A stretch of 35,362 nt of DNA from a bacterium (GTDB lineage: Bacteria > Patescibacteriota > Gracilibacteria > UBA4473), in assembly GCA_018648585.1 (NCBI GenBank), contig JABGQW010000018.1, positions 1 to 35,362 of the forward strand, read 5' to 3'. Below are positions 7,652 to 19,700 of this stretch, in pieces (position 1 is the first letter of the stretch; each line of letters begins with the position of its first letter). Under the pieces are notes generated by a model. It was not told the DNA's origin. It did no database searches and was given only the letters and a program-made list of their open reading frames with translations. The translations under genes were made by a program, and so were the position numbers.

Positions 7652-7680
7652 ATTTTACCAGAAATTATGCGGTTTTTCAA
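7652..7680 (-). promoter_or_regulatory. TPR-gene promoter: TTGAAA-N17-TGG-TAAAAT
   Basis: On the minus strand, TTGAAA (7675-7680), a 17-nt spacer ending in TGG, and TAAAAT (7652-7657). The ATG at 7644 starts 7 nt after the -10, a leaderless layout. This decides the start codon of the TPR gene. Confidence 0.75.
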
Positions 7681-7720
7681 GTATTTTTGCGCGGTGATTC
7701 TGTTTTTTTGGAGAAAAAAG

Positions 7721-10700
7721 TCAATTTGGTTTTTTTGGTGACGAAACCGTCACATTTTTTTCGACGGGAACAAAAAATTCCCCGAGCACTTTTTCGTTCA
7801 AAATTTCAAACACCACCGGCTCAGAAATGGAAACCGATCTTTTTGGGCGGAGTGACAGATTTTTTTGCAGCGAGTGAAAATTTCCAAATCGATCGAGCAC
7901 GCCGAGCGTCTCGTGCTGCAAAGAATCCACGAGCGCCACCGCGCCAGAAAATTTTGGTTCGCGTCCGGAAATTTTTTCCCACCGAATTGAGTCCGACAAA
8001 TTCCGATCGAGCGCCTGCACCGCTGAATTTTGGAAAAACTTTTTTGAATCGATTTTTTCTCCGGATAAAATTTCGACCGAATTTTCCCCGCTCGGTGCGA
8101 TTGAAATTTCTGCAACAATCTGATTTTTTGTGTCGCGAATTTCCGTTTTTTGTGGAGAAATTTCGGTCGCCGATTGCACTGAAATTGTGAGATTTTTATT
8201 TTCCAAAATGACGCGTCCCGTCGGCAAAATCGCGGCTGCAAGATTTTTATTTTGATCCAAAATTTCCACATTTCCCTCCGCCGACAATTCCCCAAGTTCA
8301 AACATTCCCGCCGCATCCGTCGTCACCGTTTTTGGCAAAAAAATCTCGCGATCATTTCGTTCACGCGAAAACGAAATTTCAAGATTTTCAATTTTGGACA
8401 ATAATTTTCCCAAAATTCGCCCCTCGCGCTGCGAAACTTCGAGCAATCGAAGCGGCGGCGATTCGAGTGAAATTTCGATCGTCGCAGTCGCCTCGTTTCC
8501 AGACAAATCGGTCACGTGCAAAATGAACGAAACTTTTTCTGGTTTTTCGCGCGCGGGAATTTGAATTTTGAGTGCGCGCTGCGGATTTTGAAAAACTTCG
8601 GGAAATTTTTTCTGATCGGCGGTGTCGAGAATCACCGCTCCGTCAAATTCCCACCACACGCGGTCAATCGCCTGCTCCTCGATCGTGCGCGTCGCGTCAA
8701 TTTCGATCGGTTCTCCAAAATATTCCGTGCGTTTTTTTCCGCGCAACAACGAAATTTGTGGCGCCACCGTGTCGTCCGCCGGCTGCGGATCGTGCAACAA
8801 TTTTTGAACGGAGAAACTCTGATCGCGCCCGTCAAATCCGACAAAAGATCCGTAGTGATTTCCGAGATTTAATTTTTTAAAATACGCGATCGCGGAATCT
8901 TCCGTGGTGAAATGATGCATTTCGTACGTTTCGCCGCCCTCGATCGTGATCGGAGTTTCGTCAAAAAGATCCAGTTGCACTTCGTCATTTTTCCCAAGTT
9001 CGAGCCGCATGTTGTCGATAAAATATCCATTTTCTCGCACTTCGAGTTTTTCTATTTTTCCCGGTTCCGCGTACTGCGCCTCGCCAAAAGTTGCACAAAC
9101 TTCCGCAAAATCCACGATCGTTTCTTCGCCCGCCCGCAAATCAATTTCACGTCGTTCCGCCTGCTGTCCGTCGCGCGGGAGCGTTTTTATGACCATCCGC
9201 GTGTGCGGCGCCACGCCGACAAAAACAGTTTCGGTCGGAAAAAACGGTTTTTCAATTTCTGAATTTTCGCACTCCTCGAGCGTAAAATTTTGAATCGTGT
9301 GAATTTTGGAACCGTACAAAATCGGCGCTCCGGTGATTTTTCGAATCAAACTGGAAACCCGCCGAATATCGTACTTCGTGCCGCGCGGGCGAATTAAAAA
9401 TGCGATTCGTCGCCACTCGTCTGCCGCGCGATCGGAAGAAATTTTTCCTCGTTCGAAAATATGATCCGGACGATCCGAAATCACCCACTCAAAATACTGC
9501 AAATTTTTATTCCACGGCGGCTGAAATTTAAACGTCGTTCCCGACGCATCGACAAAATTTTCTGCAGAAAAAGTTGGCGTAAAATTTCCGACAAATTTTT
9601 CAAATTCCCAAAAAGTGTACCGATCTGTCGGCGCTTCAAACTCGGCGTCTGACTGCTCGGATGTGAAATCAAAATCGACTCGACGTTTGAAATACAACTC
9701 CGATCCGATCGCGTAAAAAATTTCTTTTTCGCCGTCGAGATCCAAATCCGAAATCGTCGCGGTGTACGATTTTCCATCGAGCGACACGGGCGTGATTTCC
9801 TCGGCGAGCGACTGCTCGGAATCGAAAAAATACATTTTCGGTTCGCTGGTCATCCCGCGCGTTTTTTCGAGTTGCTCGTCCACATCGAAATCGGTCGGCA
9901 GCTCCGTCGGAATTTTTGACGGATCGATAAATTCCGTCGACGCGAGCCACGATTTTTGCGCCGGAGCGAGTCGCGCCCAGGTTTCTGGCTGCTCGAAAAA
10001 GTCCGCCAGCGCATTTTTCATTTCGGGAATTTCAAAATCGGAATCCGAATTTTCGAGCGAGTACGCAAGAAATTTTTGAAGCCAATCCACTGATTTTTCA
10101 AGTTCAGGTGAACGCGGATTTTCCCCGGGAGAAAAAAGTGACACGCGCTCAGAATTTGCATTCGAAAAAAAGTTTGAACGATTTTCCAAATTTTCCACGC
10201 GAGAAATTTTCATTTCTTCCGCACCAGAGCCCGAACAATTTTGAAGCGAACCCGCGCCTTTTGCCTGCGCGTCGAGCTGATCGAGAACACAGCTCATTTT
10301 TTGTTGCACCTGATCGATCTGATCGTTCATCATTTCGAGCGCCGGAACAAATTTTGATTCCATTTTTACCGTGACATTCGACGCGTCGAAATCCGCACTC
10401 ACCCGCACGCCGGAAAAATCCTCGGGAAGTTGGTCCGCGGCGTTTTGCATTTTTTTGAAAATCGGTGACAACAAACCGCCAGAAGAAGACGGCGGACTCG
10501 GCAGCGCGGGAGACAGCGCCGCCGAAACAAAATCCAGTGGCATCAACGATGTTCGATTTGTCATCGCCACAACTTGTGTCGCAACTTTCCACTCCGGAAT
10601 CGGCAACAAACCGCGATTGAGCAGACAGAAAAATTTCAACAGCGTTTTTGGAATCACGAGAATTGCCTGTAATTTTTCAAGAAAATCTGGCAACTTCGGC

Positions 10701-13700
10701 GGTTCGATCAATGTCGGCAACGTCGGAATTGACACCGGTGGCGGATTGAAATCGAGGTTGAGCAATTCCGCCGGCAGCGACGGCAAAATCGGAATTTCTG
10801 GAATATTTTGTATAAATCCGGCGAGCCCCGGGATCTGCAACGACGCGAGCAAATCCAAAATCATCTGATCAAAATTTTCGGTGAGAAAAGCTTCGAGCCA
10901 CGCCGGAATCGACGCGGTGAAACTTCCGTCTAAAATTTGTACCACCAGATTTTTGAGCGCGCCAAACGTGATCGAAATTTTCAAAATCTGCTCTCCGAGC
11001 TGTCCCATAAATTGTTCCAGCAAAAAATCCACGCTCTCTCCCGGCAATCCCGGCAATTTCGGAACAGAAAATTCCACCGGCTTGGGCACGATGTCGGGAA
11101 CCGTGATCTGCGTCCCAATCGCAACGCGGCTCAAATCAAATGTCACGTCTGGAATCTGCGGCGCAGGAATCACCGGCAATTTCACTTTTCCGAGCAAAAC
11201 GCGCATCAGCCACTCCTCCATCGTCCCACGATTGACGGGACACGTTCCGCAATCTTTTGTAAATTGGCGAAAAATATCAGGAATACTTTCCCAAAGTTTG
11301 TACATACTTTCCAGATTTTGTTCGAATTGTTGCCATTTTGAAACCGAGCGTTTGTTCGTTTTGATCCAATTTTCCCAGTACTCCGTGAGAAAAAAATTTG
11401 TTTCTTCGATTTGTTTGAAAAGTTTTTTAAATTCTTGTGGCAGCTCCTGGATTCGTTCGCCCGTCTCGCGGTACGATTCGATCGCCTGCACATTTTTGTC
11501 CACGGCAACCATCATTTCTTCCACTTTGTCGATAAAAACATCGACCGCGAGCAGCTGTTTCATCAATTCTTTCGCCGCCATTTTTCGCGCAAACTCAATT
11601 CCTTCATTTTTCATTTCGCGCAAATCCGGTTTTTCCAATTTTCGTTTTTCTTTTTCTTCCGCGAGTTTTTTCTTTTTTTCTTTTTTCAAATTTTCCCGCT
11701 CGGCTTTCCGTTCCGCGCGAGATTTTTTAATATTTTCTTTTTCTGATTCGGACGCTGCGAATGAAATTTTGAGCGCGGCGATCCGCTCCCACTCGGCAGA
11801 AATCTGTGTTTCTAACTTTTCAGAATTTTCCAAATCCTCCGTCGCCACCGCCACGGCCTGCTCCGCCGTCGTCGCCGCCAGGGAAATTGCGGACTGCGCG
11901 CTGGCGAGCAAAGTTTGTGCAGAATCGCGGAGCATCGACGTTTCGTCTGCATTTATTTTCGACGAAAATTCGGACAAAATTTCCGCAAGTGCCTCCACCG
12001 ATTCGCCCGCTTCGTCTAAATTATCCACCGAACGCGCGGCCTGATCCGCCGAATTTTCAACTGATTTTTCTGCCGATTGCAGTTGTTTTTCTGCCGAGGC
12101 GGTCAACGATTTTTTGGTGGAAATTTCGGAAGTTTTTTCCGCCGTGGAAATTGTGGTTTGAGCGATTTTCAATTTTTTTTCTGGCGCCGCAACCGCGTCC
12201 AAACTTTGTTTCGCGTCGAGCAGCGTGTTGAAAAATTCCGTGTAAAATTGCGCGCGCGTTTCAATTTTTTTGAGCTGAATCAGCGTGTCGAGTCCGATCA
12301 AATTCGTCGATTCTTCGCAAATTCCGTCCGCAGTTTCTTCGCCCGCGTCCCATTTTCCTTCGGCGACCAACTCGCACTCCGAGCGTCGAATCGACTTTTT
12401 CGTTTCGTGTTTCCAGATTTGAAAATCTTTTTTCCACGTGCTGAAATCCGATTTTAAAGTTTGAATTTGTTCGATCGAAAATTGTGGGTACGGAATCGCC
12501 ACTTCTCGTTTTTTGATTTGAACAAATGGAGAACTTTCGATTTTTGCCAACGAATTTTGAACGCTCGGATCTTCGAGCAATCGGTACCCCGTTTCGTCTG
12601 CGCCATTCGCGCCGCTCGGAGAATTTTGTGTCGCGGATTTTTTCGTTTTTGGAAACGCCGGCAACACCATTTCAAAACTCGGCAATCGAATATTCGAAAA
12701 CTCGCGCATCTGCTTCTGCACCCACGTCGTGATAATATCCGCGGCCGCAATTTGTTTGTTTTTCAGCTCCGCTTTGTTGCGCGGAATAAACGATCCCAGG
12801 TTTTCCCCGCCCGCGGCAAACATCGGCTGCAAAGATTTTCGTGATTCCTGCGCCGCCAAATCGAGATCGAGAAAATTCCCCGGACACGCGCCCAAAAGTT
12901 CGAGCAGCGGCGGAACGACAACAAAACACGTCGACGGATCGGGAAATGGAACGCCCGTCGCAATCATCGTGGGATTCGTCACATTTGGATTCAAACAAAA
13001 TCCGAGCGCAACCTGCGCCGTCGTCGTCGGCATCACGTACAATCGAAACTGCGAAGTCGGCATCGGTCCCGCACCAACAAATGGCGGTGTCGCGCCCACC
13101 CACAAAACGGGAGTGCCCGGCAGCGGCGGCATCGGAAACGAAATCGGCGGCAAATACAACGACTGCGCCCCCGGTGCGAGAAACGCGTACGACGGAATCG
13201 GCAACCCGCAGCCACTTCCGCACGAACTTTGATTCAACGATTCGTCGATGTCCGCCGTCTGGTAGTGCACCGGAATTCCATCAGAATTATTCGAAAAACC
13301 CTGCAGCGCAGAAACGATGTCCGCTGCCTGCGCTTCCGCATCGAAATCAGAGGGGAAATTTTCGCCAAACGCGTCGACAATTTTTCTCGTGTGCGTTTCT
13401 GAAATAATCGAACCGGGCGAATCTTCTGTCGCGTCCGAACTTTTTCCTGTCGTCGGAAAACTCCGCGGCGGATCATCGGAAAGAAACTGAATCAACTTTT
13501 TTTCGTCGTCGATTTCCCACGCCACCGCGATGTCGTCGATCCCGTCGTTGCCAGAAAAATCGTACGCAGAAAACGTGATCGGCGGAACCGAAGTCGCAGA
13601 AAATTCCCAGGAAAATGTTGTTCGAGTGCGCAGCGGAATTTCTGAAATTCCGAGCAAAAATCCGTTTCGTCCCGCAGTAAATTTCAAATCAGCATTTGAA

Positions 13701-16700
13701 AGATCGACCGAAATCGAATCCGCGTTCAAATTCATCCCGACAAAATCTGGAATCCAGAGCGTAAAATCTTCGAGTTTTTCCGTGGAAAAAATTTCAAGTT
13801 TCGCTTCGAGCGTGTCGCCCGGTTCGATCGTCGTTTTTGCGTTGGAAAGTTCGAGTGAAAACTGCGCGTCAAATTTTTTATTTTCAGAAATCCGCGCGAA
13901 ATTTCGTTCTGCAATTTGTTGAATTTCGTCGGTGAACGTGGAATTTTCCACGCCATCGAAACTCGCCAAAATCGTCGAAAGTTGTGGGAAACTTCGGCGG
14001 CCAAAATAATCTTCGTCCAAGTTTTGTTGCGCCGCAAAATCGTAATTTTCTTCAATTTTTTCAAACGACGGCGCAAACTGATCGAGTCGCTGCGCGGCGA
14101 AAAATCCGTTGGCATCGACGTCAAATCCGCTCGGTTCGTCCGCCGGGAGTTCGCGACCGTACGCGAAATGCAGCGTGTTGGTTTCGTCCAAAATTACAAG
14201 ATCTTGAAATTTGTCGCCGTTGAGTTGTGCGACGACAATTTTTAAAATTTCGTTTTCGAGCCCGAGATTTATTTTTTCACGAGAAAATTTTCCGTTGAAA
14301 TCACGGTGAAAAATAAGTTCGCCCGCGTCGTTGACCTGGATCAGCCAGAGCAATTCCCCGCGCGAATTTGGGTACACCGCCGCGTCGCGCACGCCGTCTT
14401 CAAAACGGAGAATCGGTCCCATGTCGCGAAAATTGTCGAGTTCGTGCATCGAGTGGTACAGCGCGAAAATATTTTTTCCCACGCGTGTCAAAATTTCTGC
14501 GCGCGCATCTCGATTTACATCCGCGATCAAAATTTGGTCAATCGCACCGGCCGAACTTTTCCAGAGTGGCACGCCCAAATCCGGAGAAATCCCCAGCGAC
14601 GATTTTGTGTTTTCTGTTTGAACCGACAAACTCGGATCGCCGAGCAAAATCACCGCGTCGCTCGCACCCCACTGTGTCGCGCGTCCGATCGACGCTCCCG
14701 CGGAAAAAAGTGGTCCCGGTTTCCACGCCGATTCCCAGCCGACCGACCGATCCGTGTCCACATCTTCCGCGGAAAACTGCGGGCCACCGAGCGACCGATT
14801 TTGAAGTTCTGTCAGTTTTTTTGAAAAAATTCCCACGCCCGATTCCCCCGCCGTCGACGCGCCCGTCCAAATTTTTTGGAGCGAAACGTCGGGATCCGTT
14901 GCCAAAATTTCGATCGCGTCGCTCAAAATTTCAGTGGAAAATTCGTCAACAATTTTTGTCTCGAAATTTTCGAGATGAAATTCGAGTTCACCGATTTTTT
15001 TGCTGCGAAAAAGAACCGTCCATTTCAAAATTGATTTTTCGATCGGGTACAACGAAACTTCATTCGACGCAAAATCTAGTCCCCCGCCGTGCCGCAGTGA
15101 AAAAAGATTTTCACCCTGAAATTGCAGCGTCCCGTCCGAAATTTCGAAATCAGAAATCTCCGACGCGGGAGAAAAATACACGCCCGATTTTGTGCGCATT
15201 TTTGCCCCGACAAAAAGTGACGGCGGTTCTGAAAAAATCAGCCGCGCGCGCGCCAATTTCCCACCACTCGCGACAAAATTTGTGGAGAAAAAATCGTCCG
15301 GAAAAAAGATCGGATTCGCCGCCTGCACCACCGCCTGGGCAGAAATTTGACCGAGCAACCGCGGAGCGTTGGGATTCGCGATCAGCGTCGCGACCGCCTG
15401 CGATTCGCCGTCGAACAAAAATCGCGAGCCCAAATTTGGAGCGTCCAATTTTCCGCCCGGAAATCCGAGCAGCATCGTCAATTGTGATTTCGGAGAAAGT
15501 GTTTGAAAATCGCTGCGCGCCAAAACCCGCGTCACTTCAAATTCAAATGTCGCCGGCAAAATATTTTGATCGGAAACACTCGCCACGAGAAATCCTTTTC
15601 CCGTCTGTCCGTTTTCAAAAATATTCGCGGTTCCTTCGCCCGAAAAAATCGGAACGTCCGCCGGATCGAGCACGACAAAATCAGAAAATTGTTCCGCCTG
15701 CGAATCAGAAATTTCGTCGTCGAGAAAACTTTTGATGCTGAAATCGTCGTCGCCGATCACGCCGAGATCGACCAAATCTGTTTTTGCCGCGGACGAAATT
15801 TTTTCTGCCGGATTGAGCACCAACGAAATTTTTTGATCGAAATCCGGAACCAAATTTCCAAACCGATCGACGACGCGAAACGACAAATGCAGCGGATCGG
15901 TCGACGCGGAATTGAGTGTTTTTTGGTCGGCGGATATTTCAATTTTCGCGGGATCGCCCGGCGCAATGTCAAACTCGAACGCGTGCTCGACAAATCCCAA
16001 ACTTTTCAGTGTGATCGAAGTTTTTCCCGCACGCTCGCCGGCGAAAAATTCAAATTCGCCCGTTCCATTTTTGAGCGTGAAATTTTGTGGAAAAATTCCC
16101 ACATCCGCGGGTTCAATTTTGAGCGAAACCGGATAATTTCCACGCAGCAGATTTCCGGCTGGATCGACCGCCCGAACGGAAACTTTTTGTGGAGTCGCCG
16201 TTCCCGCTGGAATCAAATCGGGAGAAAATTCGGTTTCGAATGTCGGATTTTTAATGATGAAAAATTCGGTGGAAAATTTTTGAGCGGGCAAAATTTCGGT
16301 GCTCGCCGTCAATTTTTCAGGAGAAAGTTTTTGAGTCGCGGCGTCCGCGGAAATTTTTTCTGCCGGAGAAATTAATGAGTCGCGCAGATTTTGAAAAATG
16401 TTCGGCTCCGAACTTTTTTGTTCGCCTTTTTCTGCATTTTTTGTGTTTGAAAATTTTTCCGGCACTCGAACGCGAACCGATTTTGGCCCGTCGATATTTT
16501 GGATTTCCAGCCCCGCGCCGCGCCACTGGATCGTCCCGTCGTGCGCCGGAATCGGATTTCCAAATTGATCCTGCACCGATCCAGAAACCGTGATCCACGC
16601 GCCACCGAGCACCAAATCTTGCGCGTCAGAATCGAGCGAAATTTTCGCGGGCAAATCCGGAACGATGTCGAAAAATATTTTTTCGGGCGGCAGCATCGTC

Positions 16701-19700
16701 TGCGGATCCGCGGGCGAAATTTGAATTTCTGCCTCGCCAGATTTTTTCCCGGGAAAAAAGAGAATCGACGCGCGCGCGTCAGAAATTTCTGCCGTTCCGT
16801 CGTCGGAAAAAGTCCCCCACTCCGATTCAAATTTCAAAACTTCTCCATCATTTTTTCGAGAAATTTCGTCCTCCAAATTCTGCACCACCACGTCGATTTT
16901 CATCCCGTCCCAGTCGTCCGCGACGATTTCAGATTTTTCAGAAAATGCTTCGATTTTTTGTGTCGTGACGCGCACGTCCAATTTTTGCGGAGAAATTTCG
17001 AGCGCAGAAAATTCGAGCGAAAACCAGCCGCCCACGTCGTCCGTTTTGGGAACGAGGAAAAAATCCGCCGTCCCAAATTTCGCAGTCGCAGACTCCCCCG
17101 GGCTGATCGAAAAAAGTCGCAGCGCGTCCGAACCGATTGTTTTGAGGGAAATTTTTGTGGAAAAATCTGTCGTCAAAATGTCGCCATTTTCGTCCAAAAG
17201 TTCGACCGCAATTTTTTGCGGAACCGTGTCTCCCGCAGAAATTTTCAATTTTTCTGGCGACACGCGAATCGCCACCGGAACTGGAATTTCTCCGTGCGCC
17301 GACACCGATTGAAACGGATTTTTGAAATCGTCAAAATTTGAACTCAAACCCCCAAGTTGGTCTGGAATAATCGTGGAAAGTTTTCCGAGAAAATCCGGCA
17401 AATCGCTCAGCCACGGGATCAAACACTGCGTCGGCCACTCGATCAAACTCGCGTTCTCGCACGCACCTTTCGAAATTTTGTTCGGATCGTCGTCAGAATT
17501 TTGTCCCAAAATATCGCTCGCAAATTCGCCGCCCAAAAACTCGATCGCCTCCTCGCTCTGCCCGAGATTGAACATTTGTTCGGAAAGTTGCGCCGCCCGG
17601 AACGTGTTTGTCGGAAGCTCGCTCCCGCGCTCGAACGCCACTCCGACGCTGCCACCAGGGATCGTGTCCGATTCTTTTCCGATGATTTCAATAATTTCGT
17701 AGCCGTGGAAATCCGGATTTTTCAAAACCGATCGCCCCGTCGCATCGTCAGAAAGTGCCGCGATCAAAACTTCGATATTTTTGGTTTCCAAGTCCTCGCC
17801 GAGCCACTGGATCGCATCGATCACTTCGTCAAAACCGAGTTCGGAAAACACGTCGTCGAAAACGGTTTCGGCAATCGTCGCGCCCATTTTGAATTTTTTC
17901 GCGTGAGAAAATTTTCCAAATCCGCAGTCGCGATCGTACGAAATCGAAACGTCCGCGTCGCCTGAAATCGTCGCGGCAACGTCAAAATATTCGCAGTCGT
18001 CGTCAAATCCCGCCACGACATCCCACGCCGAAACAATCGTCCCAAAATCATCGATCGCGGTTTCGAGCGTTTCCAGATTTTCTTGATTCGTCGCGATCTG
18101 CGTCAGCAACTCGGATTGAAAAGTCGGCAAATCGCCGCCGGTGTCCGTGATTGCGTCGTCAAAATTTTGAAATTCGAGCAGCACATCCGTCTCGAGCTGA
18201 TTCGCGTCGGCGATCGTGGAGATCAAACTTGCCGTGATCGCGAGCGCGTTGACCGCAGAATATTTTGTTGAAATTGTGTCAGAAATTTCGGTTTCGGCCA
18301 GATTCAAATTTGTTTCGAGTGCAGAAATTCCGGCAGTTTTTTCGTCAAAAAGTTCGGGCAATTCGATCGTCTGAATTTTCAAAACTCGAAATTTGAATGC
18401 GAGCAAATTTTCTCGCAGCCGTTCCAATTTTTCGTTGAAATCGGGAAATTGTGCGGACAAATCCGTCGAGGAATTTTTTTGAGAAATCAGCAAATCCAAC
18501 GCAATTTCTTCAAAATTGAGCGCCGAAATATAATCTGTTTTGTACGCCGAAGTGAAACTCTGCGCGGCAATTTTTTCGGCCTGAATTTCGGATTTTTGTT
18601 GCTGCAAAAAACTCAAACTCACGTACGAAATCACGCGGTTTTGAAAAATGGAATCCGTCGCGTCGAGCACGTTTTCGAGACTGGAAAATTGCGGTTCCAA
18701 AATCGTGGAAAAATCCGACAAATTTTCATCGAGTTCTGTTTCGAGCGCAGAAATTTCAGTGGAAAAATCCGTGGAAAAATTTTCGAGCGCGTTGCCGCTG
18801 GCGACGGAAATTGAATTTTTCAAATTGTCGTTCGTGGCGATCAAACACGTTTCGAGATTGTTCGCGATCGTCGTGGTGAAATTGTACGTCGCGCACCCGC
18901 CGCCGCTCCAAGTCGTGCACGCCGCAGCGCGCGCGGAATCGAAACACGTTTGAATTGCAAAATTTCCCGTTGAAATTTCGTCGGAAAATTCGGTGCTGCT
19001 GGCCGGAAATTGTGCGGTGAAATTTTCGGTACCGACACGAAATCGTTTCAAAAGATCCGTGCGCGGATTCAAAAAATTCATTTGAAATTCCCACTCCGTT
19101 CCAATTTCAGGAAGTTCGCCGAGAAAAATCGTGCCGCCCCACCCGCTCGAATTCTGCGCAGAAACGGGAAAAGTTTGTCCCGGACCGCCGCTCGTGACAT
19201 TTCCGCTCGCATCAATTTGCACGGAAACATCGCCGATCTGCGCGAGTAAATTTGTGTCATTTTCGCGATCAGAATCGCTCGCATAAATTTTGAGAAAATT
19301 TTCTTCCGCCGCATTTTCAACAAATTTCAAAAAAAGTTTCGGCACCGCCGCCGTGTCCCAGCCGGTGATTTGTGAAAAATCAAAAACGTACGGATCGTAC
19401 TCGTACTCCCACGTTTCGCCGATCTCCGGAACGGAATCCAGCACGATCGATCCGCCCCAGCCGCTGGAATTTTGCGCCGCGATCGAAAAAATTCCCGCGC
19501 CGCCCGAAACATCGCCCGTCGTGGCGAGCAGAATCGGAAGCTCCGCGCCAGAATTATTCGGATCTTCGATTTTTCCCCAGATTTTCAAAAAAGTCGAACC
19601 CACAGAAAAAACCGTCTGCAAATAAATTTCCGGAAACTGCGTCGTGTTCCAGCCGGTGATCTGCGAATAATCCGTCGCGTGGCGATCGACCACCGCCGCG

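Noticed and set aside
7690-7720. T6/A7 complementary runs after the giant gene as a terminator
   Set aside because: The stem would be only A-T pairs with a short loop, too weak to call.
10881-12044. Long plus-strand open frame of 387 codons inside the giant gene, and similar frames at 14368-15735, 16499-17341 and 25830-27086
   Set aside because: They lie opposite real minus-strand genes, have Arg/Ser/Phe-rich low-complexity products, and lack promoters or conserved motifs. They arise because the coding strand rarely uses codons whose complement is a stop.
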